Positions 24,019 to 34,946 of a stretch of 64,000 bases of DNA are shown one piece after another. A model generated the notes under the pieces. It was not told where the DNA came from, ran no database searches, and saw nothing but the letters and a program-made list of their open reading frames with translations. The position numbers and the translations under genes were made by a program. Source of the DNA: Erigeron canadensis. Its lineage: Eukaryota; Streptophyta; Magnoliopsida; Asterales; Asteraceae. Within the stretch, counting starts at the first letter, position 1; each line of letters begins with the position of its first letter. The stretch lies in the NCBI RefSeq assembly GCF_010389155.1, contig NC_057766.1:39813516-39877515 (forward strand), in the 5' to 3' direction.

Positions 24019-25000
24019 CTAGGTTTTTTACCCGCACGATGTACGGTTGTTTAATTGATTTATCAAATATTTTAACATGACATTGATAATTAATAAAATT
24101 TAGTTTAGTTAGCATAATATTAATATGTTCTTTATTTTTAGGGATAAGTGCGTGGAAATGCTGATAGTAACTAAGATCGAAAAGTTATAGTGTGTACGAA
24201 TTTTTTAGTTACTCTATTGTATGCATGAACTATGTAGATACACCAATACAAATATAAAAAAAAGATATTACAACTACTATACTATCAAACTAAAATTTTG
24301 CATAGCTAGAGCAACATACAATTGACCATGTAATAATTTATACATTTAACAATAGTATAAACCATTTAATTCATAAAACACTTATAACTATTATACCACA
24401 CGAAGAGTATAAACAATAAAAATATCATCATGCTTATTTCATTGTCGATGATTAAAACAAAATAACTGAAATCAAAAACATAGTAGAAGTAACTGACCCA
24501 AATAATGATTCAAACCAATGCATAACTTATAAATATGTCGGAAACAAAAATAAGATATTTGACCTGTATATCATCGGTCCATACCCGTATCCATCTAAGA
24601 TTCTTCAATATTATCTGTAATTTAATTATTATGAGAAGTCATTCATATTGTACCTTACCAAAGTTTTACGAAGTGAATAAAAGTCAAGTTATGTAAATAA
24701 CTAACAAAATAAATATGTTTGAATAGCTTATCAAAATTTAGATATGTTAAAGATTGATTTATTGAATATAATCTTTAAAAAGATTATATGAAATTATTCT
24801 CTTAAAGAAATAAATTATAACTATCTTATTTGTTATAATCTTTACCTAAATAATTCAAATCTATTTAAATAAATATATACAAAAAGGGTGGAGATGACAC
24901 ATAGGCTAAATCCAATGTGACAACATTTAAATATAGCTTTGAGTTAAGGTGAGAGCTTTGGAAAGCTAGGATTCTTATTGTTTGAATATATATATTTAGA
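24019..25000 (-). mobile_element. Non-autonomous Helitron H1, 982 bp, minus orientation
   Basis: Read on the minus strand it begins TCTAAATATATATATTC, preceded by A. It ends with an imperfect hairpin (CCGTAC-ATC-GTGCGG), GTAAAAAAC and CTAG followed by T (24018). No coding capacity. The 5' part (GATGACACATAGG ... GCTAGGATTC in plus reading) is shared with the neighbouring H2. Confidence 0.7.
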
Positions 25001-25012
25001 TATATATATATC

Positions 25013-25430
25013 CTAGGTTTTTTACCTGCACAATATGCAGTTATTTAATTGAATTATCAAAGGTTTTAATATGATATTGATAATTAAATTTTGGTTTAGT
25101 TAGCATAATATTAATGTTAAATATCCTTGAATATCTTATCAAAACTTAGATTTGTTAAAAAAATTATATTGAATATAATTTAAAAAAAAACGGATGGAAT
25201 TAATGTCTCAAATAAATAATTGTAATTATAATGTTTGATTTGATATAATGTTTACCTAATTAATTCAAATCTATCTAAATTTAAATATATATATATATAT
25301 ATATAAAAGTTTGGAGATGACACATAGGATAAATCGTAGTTGGCAATTTTTTAGCATAACTTTAGATTTGAAGAAGGCTTGAAAAGGCTAGGATTTCTAC
25401 TCTTTTAATATATATATATATATATATATA
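25013..25430 (-). mobile_element. Non-autonomous Helitron H2, about 418 bp, abutting H1
   Basis: On the minus strand its 3' end has hairpin CTGCA-CAATA-TGCAG-like arms, then GTAAAAAAC and CTAG. The 5' side ends in a TA microsatellite followed by TTAAAAGAGTAGAAATCC, the homologue of the H1 5' region. The base after CTAG is G rather than T, so this end is less certain. It lies head-to-tail with H1, separated by about 12 bp of TA repeat. Confidence 0.6.
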
Positions 25431-25821
25431 GGATGACAATCAAATGAGAATCAAAATAAATTGAGAACAAATGAGAACACTTAAAAACTATATTTTTATA
25501 CATTAAAAGTATATAAAACTAACATAGTGCATAACTAATTATCATTATTTAAGTGTTTAACAACACATTGTTCCGTCAAAATCTAAAAAAATCACGTTTT
25601 TTGTTGGATGCATTATTTTGATGAATATGCATCCAAGATGGATGCACAAAACAAAAAACGTGATTTTTTCGATTTTGACGGATCAATTTGTTGTTAAACA
25701 CTTAAATAATGATAATTAGTTAAGCACTATGTTAGTTTTATGGACTTTTAATGCATCAAAATGATGTTTCTAAATGTTCTCACCGTTCTTATTTTAAAAG
25801 TGTTCCCACCGAAGTGTTACC
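25431..25821. mobile_element. MITE bordered by TA microsatellites, 391 bp (family B, full copy)
   Basis: A long inverted repeat centred near 25628: the left arm GTGCATAACTAATTATCATT is mirrored on the right, as are CACGTTTTTTG and GTCAAAATC. The right terminus is GTGTTACC and the left terminus GGATGACA. Tips have diverged but internal arms match well. TA repeats border both sides (about 25410-25430 and 25822-25841), as in Micron-type elements that insert into TA runs. Confidence 0.65.
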
Positions 25822-25841
25822 ATATATATATATATATATAT

Positions 25842-25907
25842 GGTAACACTTCGGTGGGAACACTTTTCAAATAAGAACGGTGAGAACATTTAGAAACATC
25901 ATTTTAT
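25842..25907. mobile_element. MITE family B, truncated inverted copy
   Basis: GGTAACACTTCGGTGGG onward for 66 bp is the reverse complement of the right end of the neighbouring full copy (about 25755-25821), with a few differences. Together they make a large hairpin around a 20-bp TA run. It is followed by another short TA run. Only one terminus is present. Confidence 0.65.
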
Positions 25908-25936
25908 ATATATATATATAAACTCAAATGTATTAA

Positions 25937-26217
25937 CACTACAAATTATGTTGTATTTGTCCATACTTTTAGTTAGTGTGAACAAATTAAAAATTTTGTC
26001 ATGCTTTTATGTGTGTAAAATTATGAAGAATTAAAAGTGTGTAGAAATTTTTCCACACTAAAAAGTGTGTAACTTTTACTTCTACACACTTTTTAGTGTG
26101 GAGAAATTTTTACACGCTTTTAGTTCTATATATTTTTACACACATAAAAGTGTGACAAAATTTTTAATTTGTTCACGTTAACTAAAAGTATGAACAAATG
26201 AAACATTTTTTGTAGTG
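25937..26217. mobile_element. CACTA-like fold-back element, copy 3 (281 bp, TSD TAA)
   Basis: It starts CACTACAAATTATG and ends with inverted ACATTTTTTGTAGTG. Perfect TAA duplications lie at 25934-25936 and 26218-26220. It is the shortest and most symmetric copy: arms carry TTTTAGTTAGTGTGAAC-like and AAAAGTGTGTA-type motifs mirrored about 26070. No coding capacity. Confidence 0.82.
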
Positions 26218-28339
26218 TAATTGAAAAATCTTTGTATTAAAAAAAATCTAAATATATGTCTTATGATTCTTTTCTAGCTAATCGATAATTTAAGGGATGT
26301 TTGTCAATAACAAATCCAAGTAGAATTCACAAATGCTTAAATAAATATTAGTTGTCACCAAGTTGTTGCATTTATGGTGTTTCATGGACAGGGCCATATA
26401 TTTTAACTAGGTTTTAAATATCGGTAGCTTAAAGTTTTGACAGTTACGTAAGCTTGCTTGTTAAGAAACTTATATATCCAAATTAATTTGTTGGTTGAGA
26501 GGCACAACGCACACTTTTTTGACTTTCGTATGTTGTCCTTTTCGTTTAATCAGGATGTCATTTTTTGTTTCACATTTTCATGGAATTACTAATTTGAAGT
26601 ATCATATGTCTTTAAATATCTTTGTTAATTTGTCGGGAAACACGTACACGGATATTGTTTTAACCGGTTCATATAATTACACTTTAAATTAAAGATAAAA
26701 AAGAATTCCATTGGTTTAGTGTATCTTTCTATGTACGTACAGATAAAAAAGCACAGGTTTAAAAGCTTGCATATGCATCCAACATTCCAAAAAATCGAAA
26801 AACATAATTGTTAAATCTACAAGTATTTTTATTCATTTAATCATGTTGCAAGATAAAAATGAAAAAAAAAAAAAAAAAACCCATCAAATGATCGAACTTG
26901 AAAAATGTACGCAGAATAAACTACAAAGATGTTTAACATATTTAATTATTTGTTAAAAGTATAATACGTACATAATAATTTTTTGTCACATACAATCGAT
27001 GTAACTTGTAAGTAATTGTAGACTTGTAGTTGTGTCCAACTACGGTTAATATAAAGTTTATTTTGTGCAAAATAGAATGCCTTGTATACCCGTTAGTCCC
27101 TAGCTATTTGTTGTGACATATATCTAACTTCTAGACTAGCTTATCAAAGTAGTGGTGAATATATTTGAAAGTTCAAAATTGATAGCCCCCTCGCCATAGC
27201 TAAAGTCAGGCCGTGTCCGAATACGCTTTATGAAAATAAAAGTCAATGAAATAAAATATCTTTATAAAAAAATCGATTCAAATTTACACGACAAAAGTTG
27301 AAACAATGACGGCTGAGAGAAAATGTAAGAGCAACTTTATGATTGTATTTGGAATCGGGGTATGACCTGCATTGAACTTGGGCCTTTACAGATCGGAGTG
27401 GAAATATTTGGGCCATTTGTATAGAGCTCAATGGACACGAACAGTAACTAAATAAATATAGTTTTTGTCTTAATGTAAACGAAAATTGAACTACAAAACT
27501 AGTTTATAAGTTCTAAACTTCTAACAGTTTAAAAAGCCCAAACCTTTTCTACTCTCTGTTTGCAAAAAGAAGACAATTAACATCAAATTATCAAAAAAAA
27601 AAAAAGTAATGTATAATAAGGGTTTGGGCTTATTATAATATTGCATGTTTCAACTTCAAAATTTAACAATAACTTTTCGTGAAAGGTGAATTTCACTTGA
27701 AATTTCGTGATGCAATTCAACAGTAGGAGGTCTAGCATACGTTATCTTAATCAAGTATGTGCTAGAGAACTCTCTCGAAGTAGAAATGTCTATTTCAAAT
27801 AGGCGATGGTGGAAAACCTCTATAAATTCGTTCGAAGACACGACGATTAATAGGACTAAATCATGACCTTTTAGAATTAAACATGGATATATACAAATCA
27901 AGCTCTCATACTGGAACTACTTATATCTTAATGATGGCCAAATGGGGATTCAAACCTGAAACGTAAAAGTCACGAAGCTCATTCCAAACTATTCGACAAA
28001 CATTTATAATTAAACATTAATTGATAGACCAACCTGCTATAATAATTACTTTAACAGATACGGCAAACAAATGATGTCAAATAATATTTTGATTTGAAGA
28101 TGGGGATAAGTCCTTGATGTACACCATTGTATACACATAAAATCTTTTATGTTGTGTTTTATTTGTTTCGTTTACATTTATATTTGCATTTCGCATTTTG
28201 TTTTATTCTTCAAAAATGAAAATGAAAAGCTAAATAAATAGGCGAATAGCAACAACTCCTTATCCACACTTGAAAATCCACCACACAAACAGAAAAAGAA
28301 AAAAAAAAAAAAAAGCTTTTCACGCAAACAACAACAACA
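26218..28339. other. Intergenic upstream of the plastid LHC-like gene
   Basis: No exon recognised. A TAAATAAATA stretch at 28231-28240 could act as the TATA element of the next gene, about 100 bp before its ATG. AC-rich, pyrimidine-poor DNA at 28266-28339 is its likely 5' UTR. Confidence 0.45.
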
Positions 28340-28894
28340 ATGGCATCTTCAATCTCCAACCCTCTTTTCTCAACACCACTCTCTCTTTCCCCACTCCGCC
28401 CCCACGCGCCGCCGCACCAATCTCTCACCTTCACCACCAAAGCCACCCCAGAAAGCTCCGAAAACCAACCCACACCCACAACAACATCCGAACCCGAATC
28501 CTTCGAAGACCGTCTCTCACAAGTCCGCCTACGTTACAAAAGCGGCACAGGAAAGAAAGCTGACGCACGGAAAAGCAAAAAATCGGGTAAAAAACCCGGT
28601 GGGAGTTCCGGGTCCGGGGCAAACTTGTATCTTCCGCCGGTGCCTTTGAAAGAACCGACGTCAGGTGGAGTGAAAGTGGAATTCGGGTTTAGCCCGTATT
28701 CGGAAAGGATGAATGGGCGGGTGGCGGCGCTTGGGTTGACGGCGTTGGTGTTGGTGGAACTAGCGACCGGTGAGAGTGTGATCAAATACCATACGGCGTC
28801 GATAATATTTATACAAGTGTATTTTGTGGCTGCTCTTACGGCTATCTATTGTAAAGTTGAAAAAGAGAAAGTCAGCATTTGGCCGTCTTCGTAG
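28340..28894 (+). CDS. Plastid-targeted membrane protein with one LHC-like motif (LIL-like)
   Basis: Single-exon protein of 184 aa. Residues 1-40 are Ser/Thr/Pro-rich without acidic residues until the later part, a typical chloroplast transit peptide. A basic stretch GKKADARKSKKSGKKPGG (about 71-88) follows. The conserved C-terminal half has ERMNGRVAALG (122-132), resembling the chlorophyll-binding ExxNGRxAxxG helix of light-harvesting-like (LIL/OHP/HLIP) proteins. Two hydrophobic segments follow (about 128-142 and 153-171), and the protein ends VEKEKVSIWPSS. It is probably thylakoid-located. The second helix lacks a clear motif, so pigment binding is only an inference. I do not recognise a named orthologue. 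The ATG sits in a CAACAACA context with no upstream in-frame ATG in the leader. Confidence 0.82.
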   Translation: MASSISNPLFSTPLSLSPLRPHAPPHQSLTFTTKATPESSENQPTPTTTSEPESFEDRLSQVRLRYKSGTGKKADARKSKKSGKKPGGSSGSGANLYLPPVPLKEPTSGGVKVEFGFSPYSERMNGRVAALGLTALVLVELATGESVIKYHTASIIFIQVYFVAALTAIYCKVEKEKVSIWPSS

Positions 28895-30378
28895 GTGATA
28901 TGGATTTGCATGGATTCCGATTGATGGATTTGCTTGCTTGTATTTAAAATATATATTTTTGTGATTTATTTGTAAAGTATTAAAGAGATTCTTAACAATG
29001 TGAAAGAAGTAACAAACAATAATGGAACAAGTTTTTATTTTACAGTATCTTATTGAGAGTATTTTCAATCCAATAGAATTACAGTCGCACCATGATCAAT
29101 GTTTTTACAGTTATATTTTAGAGTGATAGCTAAATGCGGATGCCCTCCATATGGATATAAAAGTTACCAGCTCCACAGGTTTTGAGTTGCATATGAGTAA
29201 CTACTTGCTTGATGGACACAATTGTTTTTGAAACACTTGGACCGGCTTTTAGTGACTCGTGTGCAACCCAAATTTATGTCTTGCTTGAACTCGCGTAGTC
29301 GTGTGCCGTCTATGAAATCCATACCTGCTAAAATACGAGGCAACATGCCAACATTCATGCTTAAAGCAACTATAAAGTGAAACGAAAGCTGGCTACATAA
29401 TCATGTCTAATGCACTGCGGGTATAAGCATATATAATGGTGTAAGTTTGTAACAAGTAACGCTTTGTCAAGACATGGAACGGAAAGTTCCCGGCTCTCTG
29501 ACAGGATTGGATTGGATATCAGTATTGTGGTGGTGTTCAAGAAGAAAGCTTTTGTCAATCATGCTTCGCGTGAACCTAACAATATCTAATCAAACAAGTT
29601 GACTCGCTGCGACATGTTAACAAGGCGTCATCTATCATCCTTCCGACGAGCCAAGGTCATTTCTCGTTTTCTACCTATCCACACAATGAATTGGGCAAAA
29701 CATTAGACTCTGCCCGCAAACAGCTAAAGCTCCAACTACTTTCCTAAGAAGTTACTAATAGTTGTTACTAGACAAACTAAGAAGGCATTGCTGATTTCAC
29801 AATGCCAACATAAAGGTGTTTGAGGTTGTGGAAATGCAAACACATTTTGTTCGTGACCTTGCTTTGACTGGTGATTGAGCTGTTTTGATAAGCTTATTAA
29901 TTTCTTAGCTTCCCAAGGGCATGATCAGTTCATTTTTTGGTTTTTCTATAAGCTTATTAGCTTAGGCTTATTGACTTATTAAGCCAAATTTCACCAGCCC
30001 CAATTTTCTAGCTTATTTGATACTATCCCTTATGCTTATTTAAAGATCTATATATATAAAATTACATTTATTCTTCATTTTGGTTGTTTCTAATGATTTT
30101 TTACTGAAAAAAATACTATGACTTCCTCGTTTATTACATTTTAAAACAACAAGTCTTTTTTGTAAACCGACCACAATAAGCTATTACTACATAGTAAGCT
30201 AACTTGAGAGGTATTTTCGAGTATTTTGGTGAAAGTCTAATAATAAATACCGTATAAAACTGACAACGATATCTTTGAACGGCAGTTTTATCCAGTATAT
30301 TGGCTCAAAAAAAACAAGCCATCAAAGGTAGCCTAAATGGCAAAGTAAGTAAGAATTGCTCGCAATCGAGGTCACAGA
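28895..30378. other. Intergenic between the LHC-like and SET genes
   Basis: The first 150 bp are probably 3' UTR. No further exon was found. 29930-30060 contains repeated AAGCTTATTAG-like words suggesting an old element. The SET gene promoter should lie just before 30300, but no clear TATA box can be assigned. Confidence 0.4.
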
Positions 30379-33300
30379 ATGCTAACAACTTTAAGTGTTG
30401 GAATTCAACGGCCACTCTTCAGCTTCCCTCTCTCGCAGCGCTGCCTCCTTCTCCTCCGCAGCTTCACCGCCTTAGCTCATGCAGACCAGGTTCCCCAACC
30501 CCACAAATCATTTGTGTACACCAACTGTTTGATTAAATTACTCAACCACTTTACTTACTTAAATTTGACCCAGGTCCCAGTAGACACAGAGTGTAGTGAA
30601 TTCTTGCCGTGGTTAACACATAAATCTGGCACCGAAATCTCGTCTGTCTTGTCAATTGGGAAATCAAATTATGGCAGGTCATTGTTTGCTTGTAAACATA
30701 TACAACCTGGTGATTGCATATTAAAGGTTCCTTTTAGCATGGTATATTATCTAACTTAATTTTGTTACTACTACTTCAAAATCATAAAATTCGTAATCAT
30801 GTTTTATGTTCTTACGTATATATGCATATTTATATATATTTTTATGGCCGGCAGCAACTGGCACCGGATAATCTACTTCCATCAATAAGTTCTTTGTTAG
30901 CTGATGACATAAATAATGTTGCAAAGCTTGCTTTGTTCATCTTACTACACCAAAAGCTTGGTCCGGTATCAACTTGCTTTTTCATAATTTCATCTCTATA
31001 CTATGTTGTTATGCTCGGGTATGTATTCTAAGCAAGTGTTTTTTCGTTTAACCTGTATCGATCCCCTCATGCAGGCTTCCGAATGGGCGCCTTACATCAG
31101 ATGTTTGCCACCTGTTACAGATTTGCATAGCTCGGTATTTTTCTAGTTACACATTCGATAACAATATTTGTCTTTCTCACATTACTTTGTTTGAGAATCT
31201 TATTTATTGTATGATATATATCTCTGCTTGAATTTTTTAAGTTGTTTACGTACATTTTTACCTACGGCCCATCTGTTATTTTACTTGAACCACTTTTATT
31301 TCTCTAGATATTTTGGAGTGACGAGGAACTAAAGATGATTGAGATATGTTCTCTATATCAAGAAACGCTGAAGCATAAAGCTCAAATTGAAAATGACTTC
31401 TCATCCATAAAACACGTATGTTCATGTTTATTTAGTGATTATCAGAATATTGTATTTATATCATCATATGTCTGCCTAGTAAGAAGTAACTGTTGTTTAT
31501 GTTCAAAACAAGTTCTAGTTATTTGTTGGCAAGACTGCATTTTCATATTTTCTCCTAATTACTAATATGTTGGATTCTTAAGTTGAGAATTGTTGATTCA
31601 TTTTTTGAGGTCTATCTTCTTGTGCTCATTCACTGGATGCTTCAAACCAAACAATTATTGTTCACAAGCTTATTATTCCAACGCAGGTTCTTGACCGTTT
31701 TCCTGAATATTTTGAAGATGTTACATTGCACAAATTTATGCATGCATATAATTTAGGTATATAACATTTTGGCAGTCAATGTATTTTTAAATCATGTAAC
31801 CAGCAATCATTCATGGTAACTTAATTTAAGCATGCATGCAGACTTTTTTATTTAATAATGTTCTGGTAATTGTTTCAGTTGAATCTCGAGCATGGGTCAG
31901 CACAAGAGGCATTTCAATGGTATCCAGATTTGATGATTCTTATTACAGTTTATAACCGTCTGGAATTTATACGAAGGTTTCACTATGAAGTTGTAATGCT
32001 TGTAGAAATTCTTAGTGAGTAAACACGTTTTTAGATTCCTTTTGCAGATTTCTTTAACCATGATACATTTTCGGAAACAGATGTCTTAAATGATGACTTC
32101 ACACAAGTCTCTGAGGTAATCTCTTTATATATGTCTTTAATATTCTTTAACCACTGATTTATTTGGATTCTACAGGTTATTTCCGATGAGAATTATGCTC
32201 CTGGTGATGAGGTTCTTATAAGATACGGGAAGTTCTCCAATGCTAGACTTCTGTTGGACTTTGGGTTTATACCTCCTTCCAACAAGTATGATAAGGTTCA
32301 ATTTGAGGTCAGTGTACCTCAGCATGATCACCTACGTGGAATGAAGTTGGATCTTTTGAGTAGACACTCAACACCAGCCTCAAATGATGTTAACGACTTG
32401 AGCTCTGGGGGAAATGCCTTCACAGTGATGTAGGCATCTGCTCATGGATTAATCCACTTGCTGTGATTTTGAATGATGTGAAATCAACTTTAAAACTCAG
32501 TTATTTATTCTTCCTTTGAACAATAAGCTCACACATACCCTACATTACACCTTTTCCTACACCTTTGTCCCAAGTGGGGCTTGGACCCACAACCACTTAT
32601 AGTATCGTATGTAACTACTAGAGTCCTGCCATAGTTTATGGTTTTATGTTAGGATTACGTTGTTCAGCCACTTTGAAGGGAATTTGACTGGATTACAATT
32701 TGCTCCTTACTTTTTTATATAGGGAAGTTAAGCCTTCTAGTGGCAAAGGGAGGGGAATCCCACAATCACTCCGTGCGTTTGCTCGTGTTCTATGTTGCAC
32801 CTCTCCTCAAGGTCCGTAACATACTCATCCAAAATTCACACGGAAATACTAACTAAAAACCACTTTCGTAATTTTGAGAAAATATGTTTTTGACCATTAA
32901 GTAAAAGGTTTCTTTATTGATCACACTATATAGTTTTGTTCATTTTCCCCAAATTCCATTCTGTTATCGTCATTGCTAGACTGCTAGTCCAATTCTCATC
33001 AAATCACAAACATGTAGATGCCTATGTGCATAAGACTTGGATATGGTATTTGGTTTATCTGATTGGTATGTTGTTGTACTCTTCAGAATTGCAGGACTTA
33101 GCTACTAAAGCAACAAAAAATGATGGCCGTTTGGCTCGAGTTCCTTTCAAGAACAGGGCAAAAGAAGTGGAAGCACATCAGCTTTTGCATTTAAAATTCA
33201 GTCATATGATTGATAATTATAATGCAGCTCTTGAGGTAATGTCCTATCCTTTGCTTCTGGAGGGGGTTTACTTTAATCCATTACATGGCATTAAATTGTT

Positions 33301-33939
33301 TTGAGAATTTGTCAGATGTCTTATGCCCTCCAGTGATAGGAATATGGCATTCTGAAAACAATAACATGAATAAGTAGTAATGAAAAAAAAGGCAAATAGA
33401 TGATTCTAACTTCCAAAACTTACTACAAAGCAAATGCTGCAATTTTATTTGGAGATGTCACATTGAAACTGATTGCAAATTGGTGGGAGCACAAAATTAA
33501 GACATTAATGTAGCATAATACGGTGCATACATATTGTTGGTGATGCTGATGCCTGCAATATGGCACCCAAGAAATGCCATGATCCGACTGAATCAATTTT
33601 GCAAGTTATGTAGTAGAGGTGGCAATTTCAACCCTTTCATATTAGAATGAGTTAATCTGTGAGATTTTTATTAGTCGCCTGTCAAACTCGCCTATAAAGT
33701 TCAAAAAATTGGCTAAAAAGTTAGAAACCGGTAGTTTGGTTTACTTGGTCAGTGATATGTTCCCTTTGCTGACAATTGTTATACTTTTACAGTCTCTAAG
33801 TTGCCACAGGTCTCCATTGTCTGGAAAACGTACACAAAGGATGAAGATGGCTCGAGATCTTCTCACTGGGGAGCTTCGGATCCTTGAATCTGCTTCTTCA
33901 TGGCTGAACAATTACTGTAAAACCTTAAATGACCAGTGA
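30379..33939 (+). CDS. SET-domain protein-lysine methyltransferase, Rubisco-LSMT/SETD3-like, 12 exons
   Basis: Exons: 30379-30489, 30574-30741, 30855-30965, 31075-31134, 31308-31415, 31687-31756, 31879-31919, 32035-32115, 32176-32429, 32723-32811, 33087-33235, 33793-33939. All introns are GT-AG and the frame closes to exactly 462 aa plus stop. The N-terminus (about 35 aa, Arg/Ser/Leu-rich, one acidic residue) looks like an organelle transit peptide. The SET domain is split: NYGRSLFACKHIQPGD near residues 65-80, a variable helical insert, then PFADFFNHD (225-233) with the NH of the cofactor site, and GDEVLIRYG (260-268) with the catalytic Tyr. The Rubisco-LSMT substrate-binding domain follows (about 290-450). 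Family members methylate lysine or histidine of Rubisco, aldolase or actin; the substrate here is unknown. Length and order match Arabidopsis At3g55080 (463 aa, from memory). No lesions seen. Confidence 0.9.
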
Positions 33940-34946
33940 CGAGAACATAGAACCTACTTGGTTTCTGAAACAAAGAAGTAAAAAATTGTGAGGCATGTAA
34001 ATGGTAAAGTTCAATAGGTAGCAAGTGATTAAAGTTTGACTTGTGTATTAAACCATTTACTTTGGTTTTGTTTGTCTAAGCGAAGCATTTCTTTTGGATG
34101 TTTCTTTTAAAGGCAAACCTTTACTCTAAAATAAACTGTCTCCAACAAGACTTGCACTAATAAAATACCGATAGGCTTAATTGAGTATGAAATTCTAAAA
34201 AGGTAGACCAAACCTTCATTTTGCTCGTGATGTTTTATGACGTTTATCTTATACGGTAACTATTATTTAGAACTTTGAGTTAGCTTATAAATTCATTAGT
34301 TTAGTTCTCACCAAACTACCAAAGAATGTTTAATGCTACAATGATTGTTTTGGAATAACTGAAACATTTGGTTGCAAATAAGATGGTGTCAAAAAGATTG
34401 GTAGTAATGTTATGTTTTTACTGTCAAATTTACGTTTATAACTTTATTTAAATATCAATTACAAATTTGTTATTCTCATACATTTTAACTGGCAAATTTG
34501 TTCTTTCAACCATTCTTTTTTCTTGTATAATAAACCTTGTCTATATCTTTTGCACTACATGATATGGTCGGTGCCACCAAATCAAGTGATTTCCTCTTAT
34601 TGTAGAGTAATCAAGTAAATATTTAATGTCACTAAATACTTTTAAAGGAAAATGATTAATCCTCTTAATAAAATAGCCTAAAAATCTTTAACTATTGGAT
34701 GATGACATGTAAAAAAATCAGGAGATGAGATTATGAAAGAAAATTAGTGGATAAAATTTTAGGAGTATTTTTAGACTAATTAATTTTTAAGAGTATTTAT
34801 CATTTTCCTTATCTTAATTGAAGTTTGAAAGATTGTTGTGAAAGACCTCTAAATAACTTTACATGGAATAGGGATTGAATTTTGACCTCTAGTATTTTAA
34901 TTTAACATCTCTATTCTCTAATAAACAAATCTCCCCTATTGAATAT
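33940..34946. other. Intergenic, SET gene 3' end to the Mutator-like element
   Basis: It contains the SET 3' UTR, then AT-rich repeat DNA. 34640-34800 has the look of a decayed MITE. 34902-34946 is the left half of the dispersed repeat into which the Mutator-like element inserted. Its last nine bases, ATTGAATAT (34938-34946), are the target duplication. Confidence 0.5.

Noticed and set aside
6874..26217. Regular AAGTGTGAA spacing as a CRISPR-like array
   Set aside because: Units occur in both orientations with no uniform spacers, inside TIR elements with TSDs in a plant genome.
27940..27975. GGGGATTCAAACCTG resembling a tRNA T-arm
   Set aside because: No acceptor stem, D-arm or anticodon arm can be drawn around it; this phrase is common in plant repeats.
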